From JBBDRX01 sp040905245 (GTDB lineage Bacteria; Bacteroidota; Rhodothermia; Balneolales; Balneolaceae), in assembly GCA_040905245.1 (NCBI GenBank), contig JBBDRX010000067.1, positions 1-6,263 on the forward strand: a stretch of DNA of 6,263 nucleotides, written 5' to 3'. Position numbers and translations under genes: made by a program. Positions 1 to 5,773 of this stretch are shown here, one piece after another (position 1 is the stretch's first letter; every line of letters starts with the position of its first letter). The notes under the pieces are model-generated. The model did no database searches and was not told where the DNA came from. It was given only the letters and a program-made list of their open reading frames with translations.

Positions 1-1
1 T

Positions 2-1063
2 CGCCGCAAGAACAACCTGGACGAGGTGGTCCGGGGAGCAAAAAACGAGACGGAAAGAATCCTTGCATTGAGCAGCTGGGCGTCGGGTCAATGGGAGTGG
101 TATCTGACCGACCCGGAGCAGAAGCCGATGATCTCCTGGAGTGGCGATCAGATCCTTACACCGGGTGAAACGGGCGAGATCGGTGGATTCTGCCTCTATT
201 TTACGATTGTGTTTGCACAGGCATGCCAGAGTTTCGGAATTCCGGTACGTATTGCCACCATCAACTATTCGGTATGGGGTGGCCATGAAGTGGCGGAGGT
301 CTGGTCCCGGGAGTACCAGAAGTGGATTATGGTCGATCCGCAGTTCGATTCCATTTACGTCTCAAAAGAGACAGGCGAGCCGATGAGCCTGCTGGAGTTG
401 CACGAGATTTTTCTGCAGACGTACTATCCCGATGGTGAAGTAGTGGATCGGGACAAATGGACGTATGAGGAGAGAGACAGACGCTCTCATTCTGTCGACC
501 CGGCGGAGATCCCGATCCGTTTTCGAACCGGAGGTGCAGCACTCTCCGGCCAGTTGGATAACGATTATATTTGGTGGCGGGTTACTGAAGAGGCTCCCGC
601 ACCCGGATACAATGGTGGTTACGGTTTTTTCAATACGGCCTATGTCCGCTGGGCACCTCGCAGCAACTGGCTCACCCAACCGTATCCCATGCCGGTGACA
701 CATGGACGTACCCACTGGGGATGGGACGGCTATCTGGCCTGGACCGACGAACAGACGCCACGGACCCAGGAGCACCGCCATTTCCTGCGCAAGGAATCGG
801 ACATCTACGACCGGCTCTGCACAGTGGACTATGCGGCTGAGTCGGGCCGGGATGGATCCATTCAGGTTCATCTGGCCACGGAAACCCCGGGATTCTCTCA
901 TTTTGAAGTGATCAGCAACGGCGGACAACCGGTGACCACCCGGAGCCATGCCTTTCAATGGGAGCTGTCGACGGGCGTCAACCGGCTGGAGATGCGAAGC
1001 GTGGATGTACTCGGCAACCGGGGGCCGGCCAGTGAACTGACCGTAAACTACATGCCTGCCTGA
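2..1063 (+). CDS. Transglutaminase-like domain protein, 5'-truncated by the window edge
   Basis: The frame is open from base 2 with no stop, so the GTG at 26 is probably an internal valine and the true start lies upstream; 353 residues are visible. The papain-like transglutaminase core is clear: catalytic Cys in GEIGGFC (codon 191-193), His in WGGHEVAEVW (284-286) and Asp in MVDPQFD (335-337), in the usual order and spacing. Family members catalyse Cys-dependent amide chemistry, either as proteases or as cross-linking/deamidating enzymes; the substrate cannot be told from sequence. After the core there is a Trp/Tyr-rich region (about 545-800), then a C-terminal stretch (about 860-1060) that reads like a beta-sandwich Ig-like module, ending with NRLEMRSVDVLGNRGPAS. 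Such architectures are often secreted, but any signal peptide would be off the window. It is separated from the next gene by 313 bases and is probably not in its operon. Confidence 0.85.
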   Translation, partial: RRKNNLDEVVRGAKNETERILALSSWASGQWEWYLTDPEQKPMISWSGDQILTPGETGEIGGFCLYFTIVFAQACQSFGIPVRIATINYSVWGGHEVAEVWSREYQKWIMVDPQFDSIYVSKETGEPMSLLELHEIFLQTYYPDGEVVDRDKWTYEERDRRSHSVDPAEIPIRFRTGGAALSGQLDNDYIWWRVTEEAPAPGYNGGYGFFNTAYVRWAPRSNWLTQPYPMPVTHGRTHWGWDGYLAWTDEQTPRTQEHRHFLRKESDIYDRLCTVDYAAESGRDGSIQVHLATETPGFSHFEVISNGGQPVTTRSHAFQWELSTGVNRLEMRSVDVLGNRGPASELTVNYMPA

Positions 1064-1376
1064 CCCGTCATTTGATTCGTGGACACACAGATCGTAATCT
1101 CCAATGATTGGGTATGAAGTGGTCAGATACTGGAAGAGGTCTGGTAATGGCAGACAACATACAGGTTCACCCCGGTTTCTCTGTGCCATCTTTTGCCCCC
1201 TCTCAAAGAAGGAATCTCCTATCCTGGTTACCGGTTATGCGTGAATAAACACGGTATTTTTCTCGTACTCTGTTTCTTTTGGTTCGTAGAAATGTTATGT
1301 AATATGAAAGACTGCCAGTAGCTTTGGCACGGTTGAAGGCGGAACCATTTACAGAAATTGCGAGGAAACGGGGAAA
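1064..1376 (+). other. Intergenic region between the transglutaminase gene and the B12-kinase operon
   Basis: I see no convincing gene in these 313 bases. Two weak hairpins may serve to end the upstream transcript. One pairs ATGGCA (1147-1152) with TGCCAT (1184-1189) across a 31-base loop and is followed by CTTTT. The other, at 1229-1261, can form CGTG/CACG around an AATAAA loop, or alternatively TACCG/CGGTA, and is followed by T5; both stems are short, so neither is called as a terminator. The 3' part holds the candidate promoter given separately. A short GGTT/AACC inverted repeat (1331-1334 with 1343-1346) falls in the predicted leader. I found no cobalamin-riboswitch B12 box, although the operon encodes a B12-binding protein. 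Confidence 0.6.
1296..1326 (+). promoter_or_regulatory. Candidate Bacteroidota-type promoter of the ABM/B12/kinase operon
   Basis: TAGCTTTG at 1319-1326 matches the TAnnTTTG -7 element of Bacteroidota primary-sigma promoters exactly. TATG at 1296-1299 stands in for the TTTG/TTG -33 element, with the expected 19-base spacer. Transcription would begin near 1330 and give a leader of about 45 bases before the ATG at 1377. A small palindrome, ACTG-C-CAGT (1311-1319), overlaps the spacer and could be an operator, but it is too short to claim. The match is by eye, and one position of the -33 box deviates. Confidence 0.4.
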
Positions 1377-1676
1377 ATGGCGTTTACAGCGATCAGCAAG
1401 TTTGAGATCCGTAACCAGATGGAGCAGGAGGTACGGGAAGCGTTCCGGAACCGTCCCGGGCTGGTGGAAAAGACACTCGGATTCAGAGGGTTGAACGTCA
1501 TCAGTCCGGAAGAGAACCCTTCCGAAATCTGGCTTATTACCCACTGGGATAGCCGTGAAGCATTCGAATACTGGCATAAACATCACAAAAGTGAGTCGCA
1601 TCAAGGGATTCCGAAAGGGCTCAAACTCGTAAAGAGAAGTTTTGAACTTCGTTACTTTGAACACATTACTTCATAA
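1377..1676 (+). CDS. ABM-fold (antibiotic biosynthesis monooxygenase / IsdG-like) small protein
   Basis: This 99-residue protein has the size and pattern of the dimeric ferredoxin-like ABM fold: an opening beta strand (FTAISKFEI), a helix, the GFRGLNV strand (residues 35-41), then the strand-helix block IWLITHWDSREAFEYW (51-66) and a HHKSESH tail. Family members include cofactor-free monooxygenases and the heme-degrading IsdG/IsdI/HmoB enzymes. Aligned from memory to IsdG, whose key residues are Asn7, Trp67 and His77, the Trp (W66) and His (H75, with a one-residue gap) are present but the Asn position is Ser7, so heme oxygenase activity is doubtful. The ATG at 1377 follows GAGG (1362-1365) and GGGG (1370-1373). 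It is the first gene of an operon: only 11 bases separate it from the B12-binding gene, and GAGGG in that gap serves as that gene's ribosome site. Its substrate is unknown. Confidence 0.8.
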   Translation: MAFTAISKFEIRNQMEQEVREAFRNRPGLVEKTLGFRGLNVISPEENPSEIWLITHWDSREAFEYWHKHHKSESHQGIPKGLKLVKRSFELRYFEHITS

Positions 1677-1687
1677 ATGAGGGCCGG

Positions 1688-2752
1688 ATGAATGATGGTG
1701 TTGCGGAGAAAATTTCGGAAGAAAAGGAGCGGATTGCCGAAGAGGTAACTCGGCTACTTTTTACGGATCAACCGGAGTTGGAAAAACGATACGGTTCTTC
1801 AGGTCGTGACAAGTGTACGAAAGATACGGTCTACCATCTTGGGTACCTTGTGGAGGCTCTCCGAGCCAGCAGCCCGGTGATTTTTAATGACTATGTGGAG
1901 TGGGCAGATGTGATGCTCTCCAGTCGTGATATTCCGGTGGACGACCTGATCAGAAATATCTCTTCTTTGGAAAGAGTGCTGATAGTCCGGTTCGGGAAGG
2001 AGGGGTCGTCTGCACAGGCTTATCTTCAGGGTGCCCGAAAACACTTGAAAAGCGGAAAGTCCGAGCGTGTTCACTGGATCTCCCGGAACCGTCCTCTTGG
2101 AAAAGAGGCCGGTCAATATCTGGAATATCTCCTCGATGGAGACAGGAGAGCTGCTACTGAGGTGATCGACCGACTTGTGGATCAGGATGTGTCGGTTCAG
2201 GATATCTATGAGTATGTCTTTCAGGTATCACAGTACGAGATTGGAGCCCTCTGGCAGCAAAACGAGATCTCCGTTGCCCACGAACATTTCTGCACTGCTG
2301 CGACCCAAACAATAATGGCTCGGCTATATCCACAGATCTTCTCAACAAAACCCAACGGGAAAACCATGATAGGCTGCGCCGTGGCAGGAGAGCTTCATGA
2401 ACTTGGCATTCGCATGGTAACCGATTTTTTTGAAATGGACGGCTGGGATACCTACTATCTCGGTGCCAATATGCCCGCACGAGAGATTGTGAATACGGTA
2501 GCAGAAAAGAATGCCGATCTATTGGCGATTTCGGTGACGATTCCGGTACGAGTTCATCTGGCCAGAGAGTTAATTGCTGCCATCCGCTCTGATGAACGTA
2601 CAACATCGGTGAAAGTACTGACGGGTGGATACCCGTTTCTCAGGGTGTCGAATCTCTGGAGACAGGTTGGAGCCGACGGGTCCGCTGCCAGCGCCCGGGA
2701 AGCCGTTGAAACAGGCAATCAACTTGCATCAACTGCAGGTGGGACGTCATGA
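1688..2752 (+). CDS. CarH-type cobalamin-binding protein, putative B12 photoreceptor without HTH domain
   Basis: The protein has 354 residues. Residues about 10-120 form a mostly helical domain of unknown role (features RYGSSGRDKC, DTVYHLGYL, FNDYVEWADVML). Residues about 140-215 are the four-helix cobalamin cap and carry W189-x9-E199-H200, the signature that in CarH caps the 5'-deoxyadenosyl group and underlies light sensing. Residues about 225-345 are the Rossmann B12-binding domain: ELHELG (235-240) is the ExHxxG form of the DxHxxG motif, with H237 the expected lower cobalt ligand, followed by SVT (282-284), TGG (312-314) and GADG (328-331). There is no MerR-type DNA-binding domain, unlike CarH. 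The residue after W189 is Gln, where Thermus CarH has His132, the ligand of the photoproduct. Corrinoid methyltransferase modules share the fold but usually lack W-x9-E-H, and no methyltransferase is nearby. It overlaps the kinase start by four bases, so the two are probably co-translated and act together in the cytoplasm. Confidence 0.88.
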   Translation: MNDGVAEKISEEKERIAEEVTRLLFTDQPELEKRYGSSGRDKCTKDTVYHLGYLVEALRASSPVIFNDYVEWADVMLSSRDIPVDDLIRNISSLERVLIVRFGKEGSSAQAYLQGARKHLKSGKSERVHWISRNRPLGKEAGQYLEYLLDGDRRAATEVIDRLVDQDVSVQDIYEYVFQVSQYEIGALWQQNEISVAHEHFCTAATQTIMARLYPQIFSTKPNGKTMIGCAVAGELHELGIRMVTDFFEMDGWDTYYLGANMPAREIVNTVAEKNADLLAISVTIPVRVHLARELIAAIRSDERTTSVKVLTGGYPFLRVSNLWRQVGADGSAASAREAVETGNQLASTAGGTS

Positions 2753-3930
2753 GTAAGCATAACGGTTTTGCACTAATCTGTAATTTGGAAGGAACGGTTC
2801 AGAAAGTGATCGACAATTGTACGGAAATGAAATCTCTTGAGAAGGGAGTGCAGCTGACCTCTCTGTTCGACCCAGAGTATATGGAAAGAGGGTTCTCATT
2901 TCTGGATAAAGTACGAACCGATGGAGTGGCCTACGGGTGGAAGATTCCCGGCTCTGGTGACAAGGAAAAAGGGTTGTTTCACTGTTATGGGATCCGAACA
3001 GACAGGGATCTGGTGATTCTGGGGGTCCGGCCGGAACCTCGGGAAAAGAGGTACTTCGACGAGTTGATGTATATGAACAACGAAAATATCAATGAACTTC
3101 GTCGGCTTCTGAAAGACCGTACCCGGAAGTCAGGTGGAGATTCGGAGGAGTGGGATCTGTATGATGCCATCAGTAAGCTGAACAATGAGCTCTCCACTAC
3201 GCAGCGCGATTTGGCTAAAAAGAGTTATGAACTGGAGAGGATCAATGAGCGGCAGAATCAGATGATGGGGATGGCCGCTCACGATCTTCGCAATCCGCTC
3301 TCCGTTATCTACAATTTCTCTACATTTCTGATGGAAGATCAGCCTGCAGAACATGAGCTGAACGAACAGCAGAGAGAGTTTCTGGAAGAAATTCGCGCAT
3401 CCAGTCAGTTGATGTTGAGCATTGTAGAGGATATGCTCGATATTTCGGCCATAGAATCGGGAAATATACAATTGAAGAAATCGGAGACCGACCTTTGTAA
3501 ACTGGTCCGTAAGGTTCTGCGGTTTTACGCGAAGAAGGCGGAGGAGAAGGGGATCAGGTTGGAGTGTAATGCCCCTGAGGAGCCTGTCGTCAAACAGGTA
3601 GACTCGAATAAAATGCGACAGGTACTGGTAAATCTGATCTCCAATGCGGTCAAGTTTTCCTCGTCCGGGAGTACAGTCCGGATATCGGTCCGTCAGGAGG
3701 GAAAAGGAGTGACAATCACTGTAGAGGATGAAGGACAGGGAATTCCGAATGAGGAGCTGAAAAACCTGTTTGTTCCGTTTGCCAAAATCAGTGTAAGTGG
3801 AACAGCTGGAGAAAAAAGTACAGGGCTTGGGCTGGCGATTACACGGAAACTGGTAGAAGCCCACGGCGGGTCAATTGATGTGAAAAGTAAAGTGGGAAAG
3901 GGATCTACATTTACCATTGACCTGCCGTAA
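2749..3930 (+). CDS. Soluble sensor histidine kinase with divergent PAS-like N-terminus
   Basis: This is a 393-residue cytosolic kinase with no membrane helix. Residues 1-95 look like a small alpha/beta sensor domain, possibly a divergent PAS (ALICNLEGTVQKV at the start, DLVILGVRPE at the end), with no recognisable cofactor motif. A charged helical/coiled-coil linker covers about 100-172. The HisKA dimerisation domain has the H-box MAAHDLRNPLSV with phospho-acceptor H178. The ATPase domain is complete: N-box VNLISNAVKFS (N299), G1 DEGQGIP (327-333), F-box LFVPF (340-344) and G2 STGLGLA (357-363), then the usual AHGGSIDV and GSTFTIDLP ending. The start ATG shares ATGA with the stop of the B12-binding gene and follows GGTGGGA, which indicates translational coupling. 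No response regulator or attached receiver domain is present in the window, so the phosphotransfer partner must be encoded elsewhere. The simplest inference is that the B12 protein controls this kinase. Confidence 0.93.
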   Translation: MSKHNGFALICNLEGTVQKVIDNCTEMKSLEKGVQLTSLFDPEYMERGFSFLDKVRTDGVAYGWKIPGSGDKEKGLFHCYGIRTDRDLVILGVRPEPREKRYFDELMYMNNENINELRRLLKDRTRKSGGDSEEWDLYDAISKLNNELSTTQRDLAKKSYELERINERQNQMMGMAAHDLRNPLSVIYNFSTFLMEDQPAEHELNEQQREFLEEIRASSQLMLSIVEDMLDISAIESGNIQLKKSETDLCKLVRKVLRFYAKKAEEKGIRLECNAPEEPVVKQVDSNKMRQVLVNLISNAVKFSSSGSTVRISVRQEGKGVTITVEDEGQGIPNEELKNLFVPFAKISVSGTAGEKSTGLGLAITRKLVEAHGGSIDVKSKVGKGSTFTIDLP

Positions 3931-4561
3931 CGAACAGGTCAACAGAGACGGGTTTCTTCTTTTTGGGATCTGCTGTCTGGCGGTCTGGTCCCATCCGTTT
4001 CTGGACTGGCTGAACACCTATGGCATTCGTCTGCTTATGCCGTTTTCGGACCAGTGGTTCTACGGAGATGTGCTTTTTATCATTGATCCGTGGATGTGGC
4101 TTATACTTGCATCAGGAGTTGTGTTGGCTCGTTCCTCCAGCCGGCCGTCGCAGCTTGCCTGGGGGCTACTGGGTCTTGTTGCTACAATTCTTGTGACCTC
4201 CAGTGAACGGGTTCCGCCAGCAGCTTCCTGGTTCTGGGTTGCCGGTATTGCGGGGATTCTGGGCCTCCGGTTCTCGAATCGGTTTCGGAATCGGTCTCGT
4301 ACCCTGTCGCGTCTGTCTCTGGCTCTATCGGGCCTCTACCTTGTGCTGATGATTTCAGGTTCGCATCTCACCTCGGTACATCTCTCAACCTATTTTGAGG
4401 AGCAAGAAGTCAAAATAGAATCTGAGAGAACCCAAAATGGGTGGATCGTCTGGCTGAAAGATCTGCGCTATGTCGATCCGGGGCATCGGGGGAACCACCA
4501 GGGCATAGGACAGGTGGTCGTCGAACTGGATCGCGAATTGAACCCGGTTCGAGTCCGGTAA
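3917..4561 (+). CDS. N-terminally truncated YdjM/DUF457-like membrane metal-dependent hydrolase, possible pseudogene
   Basis: The frame encodes up to 214 residues from a TTG inside the last codons of the kinase gene. The in-frame region upstream reaches a stop at 3881-3883 with no better start. From about residue 13 it matches the C-terminal part of YdjM/DUF457 integral-membrane metal-dependent hydrolases: a membrane segment, then SHPFLDWLNTYGIRLLMPFS, then WFYGDVLFIIDPWMWL, then three more hydrophobic segments (about 79-94, 103-118, 130-147) and a soluble tail ending GQVVVELDRELNPVRVR. Full-length relatives, as I recall them, are roughly 300-350 residues and begin with about 100 residues carrying a THxxxG start and an HRGxTHS metal motif; all of that is absent here. 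The TTG has only a distant GGG ribosome-site candidate (3900-3902), so expression would depend on coupling to the kinase. The frame itself has no internal damage, so the truncation is either recent or tolerated. Confidence 0.6.
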   Translation: MTCRNEQVNRDGFLLFGICCLAVWSHPFLDWLNTYGIRLLMPFSDQWFYGDVLFIIDPWMWLILASGVVLARSSSRPSQLAWGLLGLVATILVTSSERVPPAASWFWVAGIAGILGLRFSNRFRNRSRTLSRLSLALSGLYLVLMISGSHLTSVHLSTYFEEQEVKIESERTQNGWIVWLKDLRYVDPGHRGNHQGIGQVVVELDRELNPVRVR

Positions 4562-4577
4562 CGAGTTCCGTCCCTTG

Positions 4578-5750
4578 TTATCGTTTCACTTTTAAGCCGC
4601 TCCAGACACCGAATACCATGCCGATGGTAAAGATCCAGCCGGATAAAGCAAAGGCATGGATCCCCGAAAGGGTGGCTCCGATGGTGCATCCCAGTGAAAT
4701 CATGGCCCCGAACCCGAGCATGATTCCACCCAGAAACGAGTTGATACTTGACCGAAGGCCTGGGCGTTTTGGCTTGAATTGTCCTGCGAGTACACCGGTA
4801 AGAGTTGCACCGGCAATTAACGCCAGAATGAACAGACCGTTTGCAGTAAACAATTCGGGGCCCATATTCGGTGTGCAGCCTGCCAGCCCGTCCATTCCTT
4901 CCAGACGGTCCGGAATTGCAGACCAGCCACTGAGTCGGGCAACACGGTTGATTTCGGCTGTGACACCAAGAGGTTCAACCCGAAAATAGTAGAAGATACT
5001 GATCAGGCCAACACCAATACCGCCAACCCATGTTGGCCAACGATCGACAAAAACCCGATCATAAATCGCTTTGAGGCTTCTTGCCGGAGTGTCTGCAGCG
5101 GTTGCATCATCAGGAATAAATTTGACAATCAACCAGACCAGCAGACCAAGTAGAAGGGCAAGCTGAAGATAGAGGGAGCCGGAGTAGCCCAGGTATTCGG
5201 GAAGCCAAACGACCGGTGCATCTGCAATGGTCAGTCGGTAGAGTCTGTTCCAGCTGGCAAGGCCGAGCATGAAGCCAAACAATGTTCCGGCAAGAGCGAT
5301 GGGGCTGAGTACAGACCCTTCTCCAAGACGATAAAAGTGGGCGCTGATGCAGGATCCGGAAAGGACCATTCCCCAGCCGAAGAGCAGGCCACCGAGAATC
5401 AGGTGCCAGCTTACGGGTCCAATGTGAGCCTCCATCGGATAGTATCCGGCCCCGGGATTGGAGATCCAGGACTCAAAAAGAACAAGATATCCGATGCTTC
5501 CGACGATCAGGGCAGTAACGATGCCAATCAGAGGGCGTCCGTCTTTTTTTTCAAAAAAATCTTTAAGAATACAGAAAAAGCAGAATCGCGAACGTTGCAG
5601 TACAACGCCAAAAAGAGCCCCTGCGGCAAGAGCAAACGCAAGTGACGGGCCGTAATCGGGATGGGCGTGCAGCTTATTGAAAGAAAAAAGAAGCAGCAGG
5701 AGAAGAACCCCTGCTGCTGTAGTTCGAATGGCAGTTCCGTACGAATTCAA
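4578..5750 (-). CDS. YeeE/YedE family (TsuA-type) thiosulfate/sulfur transporter
   Basis: This is a 390-residue, very hydrophobic multi-span inner-membrane protein. It carries the family's cysteine motifs in both halves: LQRSRFCFFC (residues 51-60), LSGSCISAHFYRLGEGS (130-146), LAGCTPNMGPE (289-299) and ISLGCTIGATLSG (351-363). In characterised TsuA proteins conserved cysteines line the path that passes thiosulfate inward; that role is carried over from the family and not shown here. The start is TTG at 5750. A stop (TAA) lies four codons upstream in frame, and no ATG, GTG or TTG follows before the first membrane helix, so TTG is the only start that keeps that helix. The ribosome site is weak. 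The gene follows the rhodanese gene by 23 bases on the same strand and ends 16 bases from the convergent hydrolase remnant. The pairing with a sulfurtransferase supports a role in importing thiosulfate or another sulfane-sulfur compound. Confidence 0.88.
   Translation of the reverse strand: MNSYGTAIRTTAAGVLLLLLLFSFNKLHAHPDYGPSLAFALAAGALFGVVLQRSRFCFFCILKDFFEKKDGRPLIGIVTALIVGSIGYLVLFESWISNPGAGYYPMEAHIGPVSWHLILGGLLFGWGMVLSGSCISAHFYRLGEGSVLSPIALAGTLFGFMLGLASWNRLYRLTIADAPVVWLPEYLGYSGSLYLQLALLLGLLVWLIVKFIPDDATAADTPARSLKAIYDRVFVDRWPTWVGGIGVGLISIFYYFRVEPLGVTAEINRVARLSGWSAIPDRLEGMDGLAGCTPNMGPELFTANGLFILALIAGATLTGVLAGQFKPKRPGLRSSINSFLGGIMLGFGAMISLGCTIGATLSGIHAFALSGWIFTIGMVFGVWSGLKVKR
5680..5718 (-). 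terminator. Intrinsic-terminator-like hairpin inside the start of the transporter gene
   Basis: Read on the minus strand, AGCAGCAGG (5718-5710) pairs perfectly with CCTGCTGCT (5700-5692) around a 9-base loop. The 9-bp stem has six G-C pairs and is followed directly by TCTTTTTTCTTT (5691-5680). This is the form of a Rho-independent terminator, and it is directional: on the plus strand the stem is not followed by T's. It covers codons 11-20 of the transporter (Ala-Ala-Gly then a Leu run) plus a U-rich tail, beginning 32 bases after the first base of the TTG start. It could act as an attenuator when the weak start is poorly translated, or it may be a by-product of GCA and CTG/CTT codons in a membrane helix. 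Confidence 0.35.
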
Positions 5751-5773
5751 TAGATTCCGGAGTTAATCGGTTA

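Noticed and set aside
362..1189. Long minus-strand open frame (275 codons) opposite the transglutaminase gene.
   Set aside because: It is antisense to a gene with a clear catalytic triad, has no recognisable domain, and its composition is that of a shadow frame.
1325..1340. TGGCAC looks like the -24 half of a sigma-54 promoter.
   Set aside because: The base pair expected ten bases after the GG is GG and not GC, so the -12 element is missing. The overlapping TAGCTTTG fits a primary-sigma promoter better.
1064..1376. Looked for a cobalamin riboswitch before the B12-binding gene.
   Set aside because: No B12 box or long conserved leader was seen; the predicted leader is only about 45 bases.
1203..1664. 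Minus-strand open frame (153 codons) opposite the ABM gene and its leader.
   Set aside because: Most of it is antisense to the ABM gene; no domain, ribosome site or promoter supports it.
3130..3864. Minus-strand open frame (244 codons) opposite the kinase gene.
   Set aside because: It is antisense to the HisKA and ATPase domains; the peptide is rich in Cys, Leu, Gln and Arg as expected for a shadow and has no domain pattern.
4275..4305. Short near-repeat (TCGAATCGGTT / TCGGAATCGGTC) encoding RFSNRFRNRSR.
   Set aside because: It is a local basic stretch between membrane segments with only two imperfect copies, and there is no sign of a functional repeat.
4543..4556. CCGG-TTCGAGT-CCGG resembles a tRNA T-arm and raised the idea of a tRNA gene or attachment site.
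   Set aside because: It lies in the coding sequence for the NPVRVR ending of the hydrolase remnant, has only four base pairs, and there is no acceptor stem, anticodon arm or D-arm around it.
4555..4590. Possible bidirectional terminator between the convergent genes (AACGA with TCGTT).
   Set aside because: The stem is only five pairs with a 16-base loop, and no good T-run follows in either direction.
4441..4989. Plus-strand open frame (182 codons) overlapping the hydrolase remnant and the transporter.
   Set aside because: It is rich in Pro, Arg and Ser, has no domain pattern, and overlaps two genes with clear homology.
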